Below, piece by piece: positions 1 to 11,402 of a stretch of 64,000 nucleotides of DNA. A program made the position numbers and the translations under genes. The DNA is from Aporrectodea caliginosa (taxonomy: Eukaryota; Annelida; Clitellata; Crassiclitellata; Lumbricidae). The stretch's first letter is position 1; each line of letters begins with the position of its first letter. The notes under the pieces are model-generated. The model ran no database searches. It was not told the origin of the DNA and worked only from the letters and a program-made list of their open reading frames with translations. The stretch is taken from NCBI GenBank assembly GCA_020284085.1, contig JACEVL010000770.1, positions 835,001 to 899,000 of the forward strand, in the 5' to 3' direction.

Positions 1-1
1 A

Positions 2-2977
2 GGTTTGAAGAGGGGTAAAAGCAGTTCGTCCGGCAGAAGGAATCGATTGCCACTTCCGTCGACCACTGGCGCTACTACCTTCTCTCAGAATGCGAGCATC
101 TTCCCGCCACAGGCTGGGTACTCGGAGCTAAAAAGACCGATACCCATCTATCTACCCCGTTCAGCTTCTGCTGCTCCTGGTTCGTACGCTCCAAGTCCCA
201 GTAGAAGTCTTGCTATACCATCTCCGTCTTCCGGACGTTGGAAGCCAGTGGAGGTCGGCCTGCGCAAGGCAGCCTCGTTCAAGGCTCGCCCGAACGAACC
301 ACCTTCCATCAAAGAAGTTCACGGTATCGAACAAAAGATTAGCAACAGCGCTGTTAGACCAAATGCTGCGCCTGTTGTGGTTTATCCAAAGCTTCCTCCT
401 CCGCCACCGCCACCGCCAAAGGCACTGCCTTCAAAGATCCATCATCATAGGCGAAGGTCACATCCGATTGACTCTGCACAAAGTCATCGACTCTCAGACA
501 AAGGCGCCAGCACGGCCCACAACAGTCAAGCGGGGCTTCCTCTCCTAAGTCTCGAAAACGAAGACCATCGATATACTGCATCCGAAACGAAATCTGTTCA
601 AGCAGTCACGCCTGAACCTTCGAAGACCGTCCTAGATAGTTCAGCGTCAGGGAATCTACCAGCAGCTCGTCTACATCCAGTCAAACCACAGACGAGGCAC
701 CCAGATCCAACTCCGCCGCTTCTACCTCCTCCACCTCCGCCTCCACCTAACCAACCCATAAATGCTTTACCTCCTAGTCAGAAACCTAGTAAGAAAGCTG
801 TTAACCAAACTGGAAACACAGCGGTACCGCTGTCAAAACTGCACACTCAAAACGTGTCCTATTCAAATGCGACACAAGCTGTAAATGCATCCTATTTTTC
901 TCCAAATCAAAATGCAGCAGCTGCCCTTCTAATCCCGAATCATTTTAGTAAACAGACTGGAGAGCCTATACCTCCCTCTCAACCCCATAATCAGAGTCTT
1001 GTTTCTAACCAAGCTGGACAAGTAGTTTCTAATCCTCAACGTCAAGCCGCTGATGCATTTCGTTCAGTAGTCAACGAAAGTCGAATCGTGACCGATGGAA
1101 ATCGCAAGTCCTTCGGTGCTTCCGAAGAGTCGGAAATAAAGCTTTCCTCTGTGCAACGCCAGAATGTTCTACCACAGACTTTCCAGACTCAGGCTGGAAA
1201 CTCTTCTTCCTCGAATAACGTCTATCAACGTGGAGAAGTAAGTCCTGGAACGAACATTGAAATTCCGGTTACCCAACCTTCAAATCGAAATCTCTCTCCT
1301 GTCCAGAAGTGTTCTGTACCGCTTTCAGTTCCACCACAACCATCACCGCTCGTTTCTCCTCCTCCTCCTCCTCCTCATCCTTCTCCTCCTCCGCCTCCTC
1401 GTCTTGTGCCTCTTCCCTCACTGTCAAATAATGACCATCAAAGTAGACATCTTTCCGACCACATGAGCTCAAGTGCGCTTCATTCTGTCCCTCTGCAGCA
1501 CAACGGACCACTTGCCTGTGCCGTCAGTCAAAGCGTCCAACTCAGCCCCCCATTCCAGAATTCCTTCAAAATCCATGAGGCTTCCAATCCCCCTGAACAT
1601 CGCATTCAGCATGCGCCTCTATCCTCACCCAAATCACGACCCATGCAGATTCAACAAAATACGATACCTCACCAGCCTGGCCTGTCAACGGCACACAAAG
1701 CGCCTCAGCATTCAGGTAGCATCATCGCCAACCCCAGCAGAGCGCTCTTGTCTTCAAAAGGTGCCGCCGCTCACCAGAAAGGGCCGCTTCTTCCTCCAAT
1801 CTGCCCGTCCACTTACTTCGTGTTCGATGAGACAGCGCCGCGCCCCGTCTTCCTCTCCGGCTACTATCCACCGTTCTGGCACTATGTCGCCAACTTCAAT
1901 CGTTCCGCAAACCCGCTTTATCGAAACCGAAATGTCAACAATGTCGATGAAGACAATGAAAGCACTAAAAGCATTGGAGATGTTTCGGGCGCTGAAGACG
2001 ACGTAGACACAAAGGAGCCGGAGGAATCTTCGATACGTCTTCTGACTCCTAAAGCGGCAGCTCGTCCTCGAGGAGCGGCAAGGCCAGGCGTTTTTGCAAG
2101 TATTGTAAGGAATATGCCTATGCCGAGGATGATTGGTGGCAAACATCGCCTTCGTGACGAAGACTATGACGACGACGATTACGGCGGTTTCAGCGATTTT
2201 GGCGGTTTTGGCAGTGGCGGGCGCTCTAGGAAGAAAAAGAAAAAAAAGAAAAAGAAGAAGAAAAAGAAGAAAAAGAAAAAGAAAAGGAAGAAGAAAAAGA
2301 AAAGGAAGAAGAAAAGAAGAAAGAGAAGAAAAAGGAGAAAGAGAAGAAAGGGAAGAAAAAGAAGAGGAAAAGAAAGTAGAAAAAAAAGGAAAAAAAGAAA
2401 AAAAAGAGAAAGAAGGAAAAAAAGAAAGAGAAGAAAGAGAAGAAAGAGAAAAAAGGGAAGAAAAAGAAGAGGAAGAGAAAGTAGAAAGAGAAGAAAAAAA
2501 AGAAAAAGAAGAGAAAGAAGAAAACGAAGAAAAAGAAGAAAAAGAAGAAGAAGAGAAAGAAGAAAAGAAAGAAGAAAAGAAAGAAGAGAGGCAGAAAGAG
2601 AAAGCGAAAGAAGCATAGAAAGAAGAAAAGAAAGAAGAGAGGCAGAAAGAGGAAGCGAAAGAAGCATAGAAAGAAGAAAAGAAAGTAGAGAGACCGAAAG
2701 AGGAAGCGAAAGAAGCATAGAAAGAGGAAAAGAAAGAAGAGAGGCCGAAAGAGGAAGCAAAAGAAGCATAGAAAGAGGAAAAGAAAGAAGAGAGACAGAA
2801 AGAGGAAGCGGAAGAAGCATTGAAAGAGGAAAAGAAAGAAGAGAGGCCGAAAGAGGAAGCGGAAGAAGCATTGAAAGAGGAAAAGAAAGAAGAGAGGCAG
2901 AAAGAGGAAGCGAAAGAAGCATAGAAAGAAGAAAAAGAAGAAGAGAGGTAGAAAGAAAAAGCGAAAGAAGCATATAA
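2..2977 (+). CDS. Proline-rich protein of unknown function, 5'-partial large exon
   Basis: The frame is open from the left edge of the window, so the true start lies upstream; bases 1-2 are AG, and a splice acceptor there is possible. About 740 codons of ordinary composition without a stop (to about 2228) argue strongly for real coding. The protein is rich in Pro, Ser, Gln and Asn, with proline runs near residues 129-139, 237-249 and 451-466. Around residues 600-655 is a less biased patch with aromatic residues (FVFDETAPRP, SGYYPPFWHY). It is followed by an acidic stretch, a basic patch (GGKHRLRDED), a poly-Asp run and a Gly/Phe stretch (GGFSDFGGFGSGG) near 726-741. From 2229 the DNA is a polypurine repeat; this frame reads Lys/Arg runs and then 17-residue repeats until the stop. 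The true 3' end may be earlier, or in another frame. No known domain is recognised. Such low-complexity chains are typical of scaffold or matrix proteins, but that is inference only. Confidence 0.6.
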   Translation, partial: GLKRGKSSSSGRRNRLPLPSTTGATTFSQNASIFPPQAGYSELKRPIPIYLPRSASAAPGSYAPSPSRSLAIPSPSSGRWKPVEVGLRKAASFKARPNEPPSIKEVHGIEQKISNSAVRPNAAPVVVYPKLPPPPPPPPKALPSKIHHHRRRSHPIDSAQSHRLSDKGASTAHNSQAGLPLLSLENEDHRYTASETKSVQAVTPEPSKTVLDSSASGNLPAARLHPVKPQTRHPDPTPPLLPPPPPPPPNQPINALPPSQKPSKKAVNQTGNTAVPLSKLHTQNVSYSNATQAVNASYFSPNQNAAAALLIPNHFSKQTGEPIPPSQPHNQSLVSNQAGQVVSNPQRQAADAFRSVVNESRIVTDGNRKSFGASEESEIKLSSVQRQNVLPQTFQTQAGNSSSSNNVYQRGEVSPGTNIEIPVTQPSNRNLSPVQKCSVPLSVPPQPSPLVSPPPPPPHPSPPPPPRLVPLPSLSNNDHQSRHLSDHMSSSALHSVPLQHNGPLACAVSQSVQLSPPFQNSFKIHEASNPPEHRIQHAPLSSPKSRPMQIQQNTIPHQPGLSTAHKAPQHSGSIIANPSRALLSSKGAAAHQKGPLLPPICPSTYFVFDETAPRPVFLSGYYPPFWHYVANFNRSANPLYRNRNVNNVDEDNESTKSIGDVSGAEDDVDTKEPEESSIRLLTPKAAARPRGAARPGVFASIVRNMPMPRMIGGKHRLRDEDYDDDDYGGFSDFGGFGSGGRSRKKKKKKKKKKKKKKKKKKRKKKKKRKKKRRKRRKRRKRRKGRKRRGKESRKKRKKRKKRERRKKRKRRKRRKRKKGRKRRGRESRKRRKKRKRRERRKRRKRRKRRRRERRKERRKERREAERESERSIERRKERREAERGSERSIERRKESRETERGSERSIERGKERREAERGSKRSIERGKERRETERGSGRSIERGKERREAERGSGRSIERGKERREAERGSERSIERRKRRREVERKSERSI

Positions 2978-3090
2978 AAAAGAAAAGGTGGAAAGGGGGA
3001 AAATGTGGTTGCAAAAAGGGAAGAGAGAAAACACGAAGAAGAGGGGAAAAGGACGGAGAGGGGAAAAGGACGCGGTCGAAAAGGAAAGTA
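2229..3090. repeat. Polypurine low-complexity tract
   Basis: About 860 bases are almost purely A and G on the plus strand (AAG, GAAA and GAAGA mixtures). Long open frames on both strands here (Lys/Arg/Glu on plus; Phe/Leu/Ser on minus) follow from composition. The boundary with the proline-rich exon is abrupt, just after a Gly-rich stretch. Confidence 0.9.
2583..2977. repeat. 51-bp minisatellite, about 7.7 copies
   Basis: The tract ends in a tandem repeat of 51 bp, equal to 17 codons; neighbouring copies start at 2583 and 2634. In the frame continuing from the proline-rich exon each copy reads as a variant of RREAERGSERSIERRKE. In another frame it reads a Lys/Glu repeat of the KEEKKEERQKEEAKEA type, which meets TAG in some copies and TTG in others. 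Confidence 0.85.
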
Positions 3091-3107
3091 AGCTCGGATT
3101 TTAATCA

Positions 3108-3232
3108 AAATATATTACTTTGAATTAATAAGTTTGGATTTCAATTAATACGTTAGGCTTTAAATTAATATGTTTGGCTTTAAATTAGTATGTTTGGCCT
3201 TTAATTAATAAGTTCGGCTTTTAATTAATAAA
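3108..3232. repeat. 20-bp AT-rich tandem repeat, about 6 copies
   Basis: Six adjacent diverged units of about 20 bp share the pattern GTTTGGCTTTAAATTAATAT. It lies directly 3' of the polypurine tract. Confidence 0.75.
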
Positions 3233-3239
3233 TTCTTCA

Positions 3240-4200
3240 TTTACTAGTGTAGAATTTCATAAGAAATAACTAACTAGGTTATGATTCATTTGAACAGGCA
3301 GGCCTTTTTTTAGTTAGGTGGCTTTTATTACAGTGTCAGAACTGCAGAAAAAAATTACTAGGCAATTAGTTAAACTTTTTTGCTAAGTAGAAACGTCAGT
3401 CAATCGTTTAGGCTTTTAATATTAAGTCAGCACTTCACAAAACTGGAACTTCGGCTTGTGTAAAAATAAGTCATGACTTTAGTTTAAATTCGGCTTTTAT
3501 TAATGAGTCAGAACATTGAAAAATTGTAAGTTAAAAGTTTTAAATTGTAAGCTATGTTTAAAATTGTCACGACTTTAATCCTCATTCCGCAACCTGGGGT
3601 AAATTTATCTCTCACATAAGTTTTGCAAGTTAACTTTGAACGGAAAGAGAATTTCCTGAATATGTTTTTTCTACAAAACTGGTTTGCTCTCATAAAGTCA
3701 CTCTTGCTTGACGCCGTGTAACACGACATCAACCTTTGACGTTGAAATAGCATTGGATCAATGGCTTCTCTTAAAGTACTGTTCTTAGACGGATGATATT
3801 AGTGTCAAGTCAAAATGTTTGGGAGAGAGGAATTCAAAAAACATATTCAATACACCATTTGGAATATATATTTCTTGCGGAACACCTGGCGTTACGTCAC
3901 TCACCATGACGTTTGAAGTGGTCATTTTATATCTCCAGTCATAATTCATAGAATGATGACCTCGTTGTCCAGACTAGGGTTTTCGACGACAACGGATTTT
4001 GAAGAGCCCATGTTTGGCACTGTGCGGTTCTTATGAATGATCACTTGGACCGTGACGGCGAGTAATCCGTGAAATATATATCCACTGCAGCCATACATGT
4101 AAGTGGTGATCTTGGTGTCCAGGCTACGGTTTTACGCTACAAGTAATACCAAAGACACATGCCTGCCACTCTGCTGTAACTACAGTCCATGATCTATAAT
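3240..4200. other. No gene seen, AT-rich
   Basis: Unique-looking AT-rich sequence. Open frames are short on both strands and no domain, RNA or transposon end is recognised. Confidence 0.6.
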
Positions 4201-4205
4201 ATTAA

Positions 4206-4620
4206 ATAGCAGGTCAACTGACCCGCAACAATTCTACTGACCTTGACATTCAAGGCAAGTCGATTTTCGTAGAACGTTTTCTGTACCTGTTTTTATGTGA
4301 ATCACAGCGTATTATGAAAGTGCTGTAATCCTTCCAGAAAACCCTTAATCACAAAATCTTTCGCTTACGGTTCCTGAGAAACCAAAGGTCATCCATAGCA
4401 GGTCACGTGATCTTGAACTGCAAGGTCATCCGATGAGCTTCCAATGTTGAGTATGCCTTTTTGCGGATTCTGTGATCTCGAAAACCATGAAACAGTCACC
4501 AAGAAAACCAGTCTCTAACGTTTGCAGTTCCTACGAGACCATGGGTTAACCATAACAGGTCACGTGACCTTGATCTGCAAGGTCATCCTATGGTTTTACA
4601 ATGTTGCGTATACCGTATAA
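4206..4620. repeat. 158-bp tandem duplication with AGGTCA and CACGTG motifs
   Basis: Two units aligned at 4401 and 4559 (period 158) share GGTCACGTGA, CTGCAAGGTCATCC and CAATGTTG. A more diverged third unit begins near 4206 (AGGTCAACTGACC). Each unit holds AGGTCA half-sites, the core recognised by nuclear receptors, and a CACGTG E-box palindrome. Regulatory use is not shown by the sequence alone. Confidence 0.7.
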
Positions 4621-4732
4621 TACTTGAACTACAGGGTCCTGTATCGGAACGCTTATTAATTAATGTAAATTAATTTTAGACTCCGACTGTAAACGTACTC
4701 GAATCCTTGTTAAACTAGGAATGAGATTTCAT

Positions 4733-4800
4733 TGTAACAAGTTGCCTCTGTGACAACTTGGTTATTCAGAATAAACGAATATTGAAGCATTGATTGATTT
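4733..4800 (+). mobile_element. Retroposon 3'-end fragment with (GATT)n-type tail
   Basis: The motif TGTAACAAGTTGC, then TCTGTGACAACTTGG, then AAACGAATATTGA and a GATT-rich tail recurs on the minus strand at 8214-8285 and, more diverged, near 24845 and 31247. Recurrence of one 3' end with a short tail is typical of a LINE or SINE family; the family is not identified. Confidence 0.6.
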
Positions 4801-5443
4801 TTGGATTCGGCGACACTGCAAACCGTGATATAAAGTATCTTCTTTGACTTTTTTGCGCTCAAAAACGCCTATCATAGACACAAACATCAAGCCTATATCA
4901 CGCATAGTTCCTAAGATACTGTGGCGTAACCGGGGTTGAACTCGACTAAGACCAGGACAGTCATGATCCCCGATTATGGAGGGTCACCGTTGATGCTCGC
5001 GGGTCCGACCCCCCCCTTCGGAGTATAACAGGAGACGAACAGCCGTTAAGCCCTTTTATTCGTTCCAAAGAAAACCGACTACCCGTCAAACCAGCGAAGA
5101 GTCACTGCGTTAAGTGGGGCTCTTTCATTGCCCACCAGAAGGAAACAATATATCAGCCTCCCTGGTCACCGTAACTCAACATCGTACTTCGTAGAGCAAA
5201 TCCGTAAAGTTATTTCGTGGAATAAACCCGCAACCTAAAATAGTTCCGTAAAGTAATGGCATGAAGTTGATTCGCAAAGTAATTTTGTACAGTGACTATG
5301 GGGAAGTTTAATTTCTCCGAGTGGTTCGAGGCGTTTACCGTACGAACTGCCCACCAACACAGCCAACAAAACAATCAAAGTCCTCACTAGGTCGGCGACG
5401 CTAGACGCGTTAAGTCCCTCCCCAAGGGGGTCGAAGAACTCCC
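4801..5443. other. No gene recognised
   Basis: Mixed-composition sequence. A short frame starting at 5299 (MGKFNFSEWFEAFTVRTAHQ and a few residues more) is too short to call. Confidence 0.5.
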
Positions 5444-6225
5444 AGGTTATTTCTAAATTTGCAGATGATACAAAAATATACGTAGAACAGTGGGTGATGT
5501 GGAAGACGCGGAGATACTGCGAGAAGACCTAAGAAGAATGTTCAGATGGTCACAGGACTGGCAAATGCTCTTTAATATGGAAAAGTGCTCAGTGATGTAT
5601 ATCGGGAAGAGGAACATATGAAATGTAGGTAAAAAAGGTATTGAAAGTGAGTGAGGAAGAAATGGACTTAGGAGTGATTATGCACACGAGTACAAAACCT
5701 TCAAGGCAATTTGGAGAAGCATCAAACAATTCTAACTCAATCTTAGGTAGGATAAGAAAAACAATTATAGACACCAGAGACAATAATGCAATTTTGAGGT
5801 TGTGCAAATCTCTGTTTAGGCCACAGTTGGAATATTGCATCTAGGCATGGAGTCCATGCCTGAAACAGGACATTGAAAACTGGAGAAATTGCAAAGAAGA
5901 GCCGCAAAAATGATTTGGGGCTACAAGGATTTGAGCTATGAGGAAAGGTCGAAAAGGTGTGGACTAATCAGACTGGAAAGATGGAGGAGCAGAAGAGATC
6001 TGATCGAAGCTTAAAAGATTATCCTTGGAAAGGAAGCACTACAGCATCAAACAAGGCGACTCGAGGACAAATATATAACGTATTTAAGAAGCCAACAGGA
6101 ACACTAGGGCAGAAATTCTTAAGTGCAAGAGTCATAGACTTGTGGAATGGCTTGGGTGATAGTACTGTCTCAGTGGACAATGTCTCGGTTTTTAAGAGGG
6201 AGCTAGCGAGAATGGGATATTAAGC
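5444..6225 (+). pseudogene. CR1-type LINE reverse transcriptase, 5'-truncated and frameshifted
   Basis: The translation, with at least one frameshift near 5490 and several stops, gives the order of the 3' half of a CR1-clade reverse transcriptase. It starts with the catalytic-box variant FADDTK (about 5465), then VEDAEILREDLRRMF and SQDWQMLFNMEKCSVMYIG. DLGVIM follows, then LFRPQLEYCI, then LEKLQRRAAKMI, DLSYEERSKR and the C-terminal ARVIDLWNGLGD ending in FKRELARMGY. These match the established CR1 pattern (RPxLEYC, ExxQRRAxK, LSYEERL, DLWNxLP). The upstream part of the element is absent, as expected for 5' truncation during target-primed reverse transcription. The copy is dead. Confidence 0.85.
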
Positions 6226-6289
6226 GTTCCAGGTTAATTTGCAGTGGGTTTAACACAGACTAATCAGAGTCTTCTGAACCACTTGAAAC

Positions 6290-6330
6290 CCTTGTTGTGT
6301 TATGTTATGTCATGTTATGCTATGTAACAC
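6290..6330 (+). repeat. Short (GTTAT)n-like tail 3' of the CR1 fragment
   Basis: Repeats of TTATG and TCATG follow the LINE 3' end by about 65 bases. Short 3' microsatellite tails are usual for CR1-like elements, so this probably marks the element's 3' terminus. Confidence 0.5.
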
Positions 6331-6963
6331 TGTCGACGAAACGAGGAAGACTGTTCCTTCTTGCTGCACCATTGACAAACTTCGTTGTCACTCAATCGGT
6401 GACGAGGAGTAGCCTACTACTCTTTTCTTCGTTGACTGAGCTGTCCTTTTTATAGCCCGGGTCGCTGACTTAACATAAGCTTCTGGCGGAAGTTCAACAT
6501 ATATGCTAATGGCGGGAGTTTATTATAATCTAAGAAGCTCGTTTTAAACTCCCGCCGGTTGCTTATTTTAGAAGGAGCTAAGAGGCAGGGGCTTAAAATT
6601 ACTAGGCCCTAGTGGTGGGAGTCGAAAATAAGCTACAAACTCGAACCAATCAGGGCAGGGTCACTACAATACTTTGCAATAGAAGATGGGGTAAATTACC
6701 TCGGTTTGCGGAATACGTCGTACGACTATAAGTTGCGACTTGAAGGTTAACTGCTACTTTATGCTTTATGCTGTATGTTAATATGCATGACTGTATGTTA
6801 TTGTTTGCGCGCATAATATTCGTGTATTGAGACAGCTATAAGGCATACAGTCCATCTTTAAGATTTATTGAAAGCTCTACATACATGACTAACTTATACT
6901 AAGAGTGTGATAGTACAAATCCACGCGAGCCGCAGAGAGTTACATAATCGATTAACCTGCTGA

Positions 6964-7007
<44 letters not shown>

Positions 7008-7200
7008 TGTTATAAATAAATTTGTAAAGAGCGCATCATCAAACCGAAATGTGAATAGCGCCATATAGCACCTCTAAACTTGTCTTACGTTACCTAATGT
7101 TAGGCCTACTTACCTTAAGTTACCTAATTTTATCTGACATTATTTACCCTAAGTTTACATTACATTATTTTTCATTTACCATGCTTTACTTTCTCTGCAG
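6331..7200. other. No gene seen; contains an (ATT)n array at 6961-7006
   Basis: AT-rich sequence without a supportable frame. A perfect trinucleotide array of about 15 units lies near its end. Confidence 0.6.
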
Positions 7201-7324
7201 GCGAAGACGGGGCAAGAAAGGACGTAGAGGAAAAGGAAGGAAGGGACGAAGAGACAGGAAAGGACGTAAAGGAAAGCGACGTAAAAGAATGAAGAGACCG
7301 AAGAAAAAGAGGAGACGGAGGTGA
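7201..7324 (+). CDS. Candidate terminal exon with highly basic tail
   Basis: A good splice acceptor (pyrimidine-rich TACTTTCTCTGCAG) ends at 7200. From 7201 one frame runs to a TGA at 7322-7324 and encodes an Arg/Lys/Gly-rich chain (RGKKGRRGKGRKGRRDRKGR); another gives a shorter acidic/basic chain ending at 7292. The repeated GGAAAGGACG motif resembles the charged low-complexity end of the first gene, on the same strand, so it may be that gene's last exon. That link is speculative and there is no domain evidence. Confidence 0.25.
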
Positions 7325-8213
7325 GGCGCAGGACCCACACTTCACCACGATCCCGTAGCAACGGCCAAGAAAGCGGTTGCGGTATTCGCTTCGGTTTGTT
7401 GAGCAGACGACACTAGAACATGAACAACTCACAAAACATGGGATAATTTAAGATCCCCTCCGCCCGGACTTCGGGTAGCCTGAAATTGGCGCTACGTCAG
7501 AATTTTTCTCTTTTTCTAAAATAATCCATAACTGTTGTTTCCTTCGGGAGTTTACTCTTGAATCCAGAATTCTGCTTTTCTTTCACCTGTAAAATCTTAA
7601 CTTTATTGCTTTGTTGTTCGTTTTTTCGGTTGAAGTTAATTTTAATTATCGTCGTCAGAGGACGAGAAAAGAGAAGACGAAGGAGAATCTGGAGACACGC
7701 AACATAGGAAGCACACGAGGAACATGAGCAGGATGAGAAAGAGAACAAGGATGAGAAGGACCAAAAGAATGCCAAATGAATAGGAATCAAACGCGTAACA
7801 GTTACACGAGAAAGAGGACGAAGACGAAAAATTAGCCTAACGAAGACGAAGAACATGGTGAGCAATGCGAGGGAGAAGAAAGGACAGTGAAGAGAACTAG
7901 ATAGTAAGTAAGTAATTACGTATAGCCTTAAGTACTTATTACGACGAGTTGTAGTCTGATGTCCCACCCATCTGACACACTAGCTTGTCTGTCTAAAATG
8001 CAGGCAATCACGATGAAATTGCAGGCCCCCCGATGTCTGCAAATTGGCTGAGGCAGAAAGCTGGAGAAGACAGACATCACATGGCTGGGCACAAGGCAGG
8101 CACAAGCAAGCATTACAGGGAAGCGATAGCGCATTTCCACGTTGGCAAGCACAACGGGTTATCCGTGTAACGATGTCCTTGGTCATTTCCATCTATATAA
8201 ACATGTGTAGGCC
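7325..8213. other. No gene recognised; purine-rich patch at about 7660-7900
   Basis: A plus-strand purine-rich stretch with recurring GAAGACGA and GAGAAAGAG resembles the charged repeats upstream, but contains stops in every frame over useful lengths. Confidence 0.45.
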
Positions 8214-8285
8214 TGGATCAATCAATCAATATTCGTTTTTTTTAATCATGAAACCAAGCTGTCACAGACGCAACTTGTTACAGGC
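8214..8285 (-). mobile_element. Retroposon 3'-end fragment, same family as 4733-4800
   Basis: On the minus strand it reads AACAAGTTGCGTCTGTGACA, then GCTTGG and AACGAATATTGATTGATTGA, matching the plus-strand copy at 4733 nearly base for base in its core. Confidence 0.65.
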
Positions 8286-8574
8286 AGTAAATAGCTAATG
8301 TCATTAACAAGGAGAAATCAGGTCTCTTTCCTATTAAGGTACTATCATGGTAGAAGCAGATAATTATGAAAATTTCAGAATATGCCCTTATAAAGATCCC
8401 GTGAAAAAAGTTCCGATCGTCTTTGGGCGGTAGAGTGAAGTTATGTGGTCTGGTTCGTAGGTTGTGACTATTCTGTCTCGGAGTAGGTAGCAGGCATCGG
8501 AGTGAGTACATGATTTGTATTCGACAGTAATGCTGTGAAAAGAGGGTCATCGGCTAATACTTCTTTTAAAGACC

Positions 8575-9577
<1,003 letters not shown>

Positions 9578-9578
9578 T

Positions 9579-10630
9579 ATTTGAAGGACACTACAACCAA
9601 ACGCATATCAAAGCAGCATAAGTTAAAATTCATTATTAGCAAATCTTAAGATAATCAGTCATTTTAAATTTCTAAAGTTCCAATAGCGTTTCCTTTATCC
9701 GTTTCCATATCTCCACAACATAATCGTTAGTATTAAATTTTAAGCTAATCAATTGGAATTATAACTTCCGAATTTCCAAAGGTTGAAACCTTTTCCTATA
9801 ATAGACCTGCTTACGGCATTTGGATGTGAAACACAACGGCATGCAGAGAGGAGCGCGCTTGGATATTCATCTAGATTAGTATGTCTGTGCTATTGGGGTT
9901 CATCGGCAGCTGTCGGTAAAGGGCAGCAGTTGAAGTGCACTTAATTATGGTATGCAACAGATAAATCACAGCTTCTTAAGTATAAACAGCTATCGAGGAC
10001 AAGCACTAAACTAAATAGCGCCTACGTTGTATTTTTTTATCGAGGTTTCACGGCGTTGGTGCTGTGATGCTGGTGCTGGCAGCCTGCTGGTGCTGCTGCT
10101 GCTGCTGATGATATTGGAAGTTTCTGCGGGAACTCAGGCAGTAAAGAATTTTCGTTTAATGCCTCCGCTAATGAGTCGACAACGAATTACCATTTGGCGC
10201 ATCTGGTCTCAAGAGACATCAGCTGACGAAAGTAGGAGTCAGAATCTTGGCGGCTTTATCTAACCAAGGTATATGAGGCACAGGAATGTTCAATTCAAAA
10301 TTGCTGCGGGGCTTTGTTGGTCTAGATACTGTGTACACTACTGAATATAGCAATTTCTTACTTCACACCAGCAAACGCAAGTGTAGATTTAGATAGACCC
10401 CTATTATAATAAATGTAAGCGACAGTATGACCTTGAACCTGTTCATTTTTCAGCGAATTGATCAGATGAAATCCTTCACCACCGTGGCAGAGCGAGTAGG
10501 CCTATCTGTGAAATCTGGGCTTAGAGCACATATTTAAACTTCAAAATCCAAAACACTTAACGACCTAATGCAACACCTTTCTGTACACTGCAGATTACTA
10601 CATTCAGAAGTGCTATCTACTTACTGCCTG
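9579..10630 (-). repeat. Left arm of a large inverted repeat
   Basis: The reverse complement matches 13612-14935 over most of its length with small indels. Shared landmarks include CTGCTTTGATATGCGTTTGG, TTAAGTGCACTT, the (CAG)n/CTGCTG run near 10085, GAATTCTTTACTG-like sequence and GTAGATAGCACTTCTGAATG at the inner edge. It carries the empty site of the SINE present in the right arm. No gene is recognised; the short frames it shares with the right arm are not convincing. Confidence 0.8.
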
Positions 10631-10949
10631 ATTTTGAGTTCTGTCTCTGCTCGTTCGTTCCCTTTCGCAACGACAGTTCCAACCAACTGGAATTCTCAAT
10701 AGCTTTCGAGAGCTAATGCTATATATAAAAAGCTTTGAACATTTATCAGCACCACACAAATCTAAGAAAGAGCTGTCTTTCCACCACCGGAACAAATCAA
10801 CTCCGAAAGAGTCGGGAAGTTGTCACTAAAGCTGAGGCATTCTGAATCCGTTAAGCCCAAATGACTTGCAATCGTGCATTCCACGCTGCAGCCTCTAAGT
10901 CTGGGATGTCAAACGTCTGGCCGAATATGTTTTTCTGGCCTGCAAGATA

Positions 10950-11372
10950 CATGTACATCGTGCAGTTAAGTAATAGTATTGTGATCAGAGTTATTATGTG
11001 ACGTGTGTTATGGGTTTTTGTTACAACGAATATGGTTTTTTGGTTTCATTTGCCTAACTACATTGGATAACGAAGTTGGTCGTGTTTACTAAAGTTAAAG
11101 CTATCACTGTTTGTTAGGCAAAGGTAGTTAGGCAAATGAAACAAAAACTCATAGCCATTGCTTGAAGTGTGACGGTATGAAACGGTATGCCATACTGGCA
11201 CCTCTCCTGGCCGGCTAAAAGCATACCGGTACTTCTCCAGGGGATAAATCCATACCGGTAGGAAGGGGAAATGGTTCTTATATTCATACCGGCACCTCTT
11301 GTTTTCCACTTCGACCCCTGCCCATAGCACGTCACATAATAACTCTGATCACAATACTATAACTTGCACGGT
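10950..11372. repeat. Palindromic spacer: nested short inverted repeats
   Basis: A stretch around 10953-11012 (core GTATTGTGATCAGAGTTATT) recurs inverted at about 11308-11372. An inner pair (GGTTTCATTTGCCTAACTAC near 11040 and its inverse near 11120) lies between them. Together they form a possible cruciform of about 420 bp between the inverted arm and the minisatellite. Confidence 0.7.
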
Positions 11373-11402
11373 GTAGTAGCTGCAGCTTTTCACTGCATCA
11401 CA

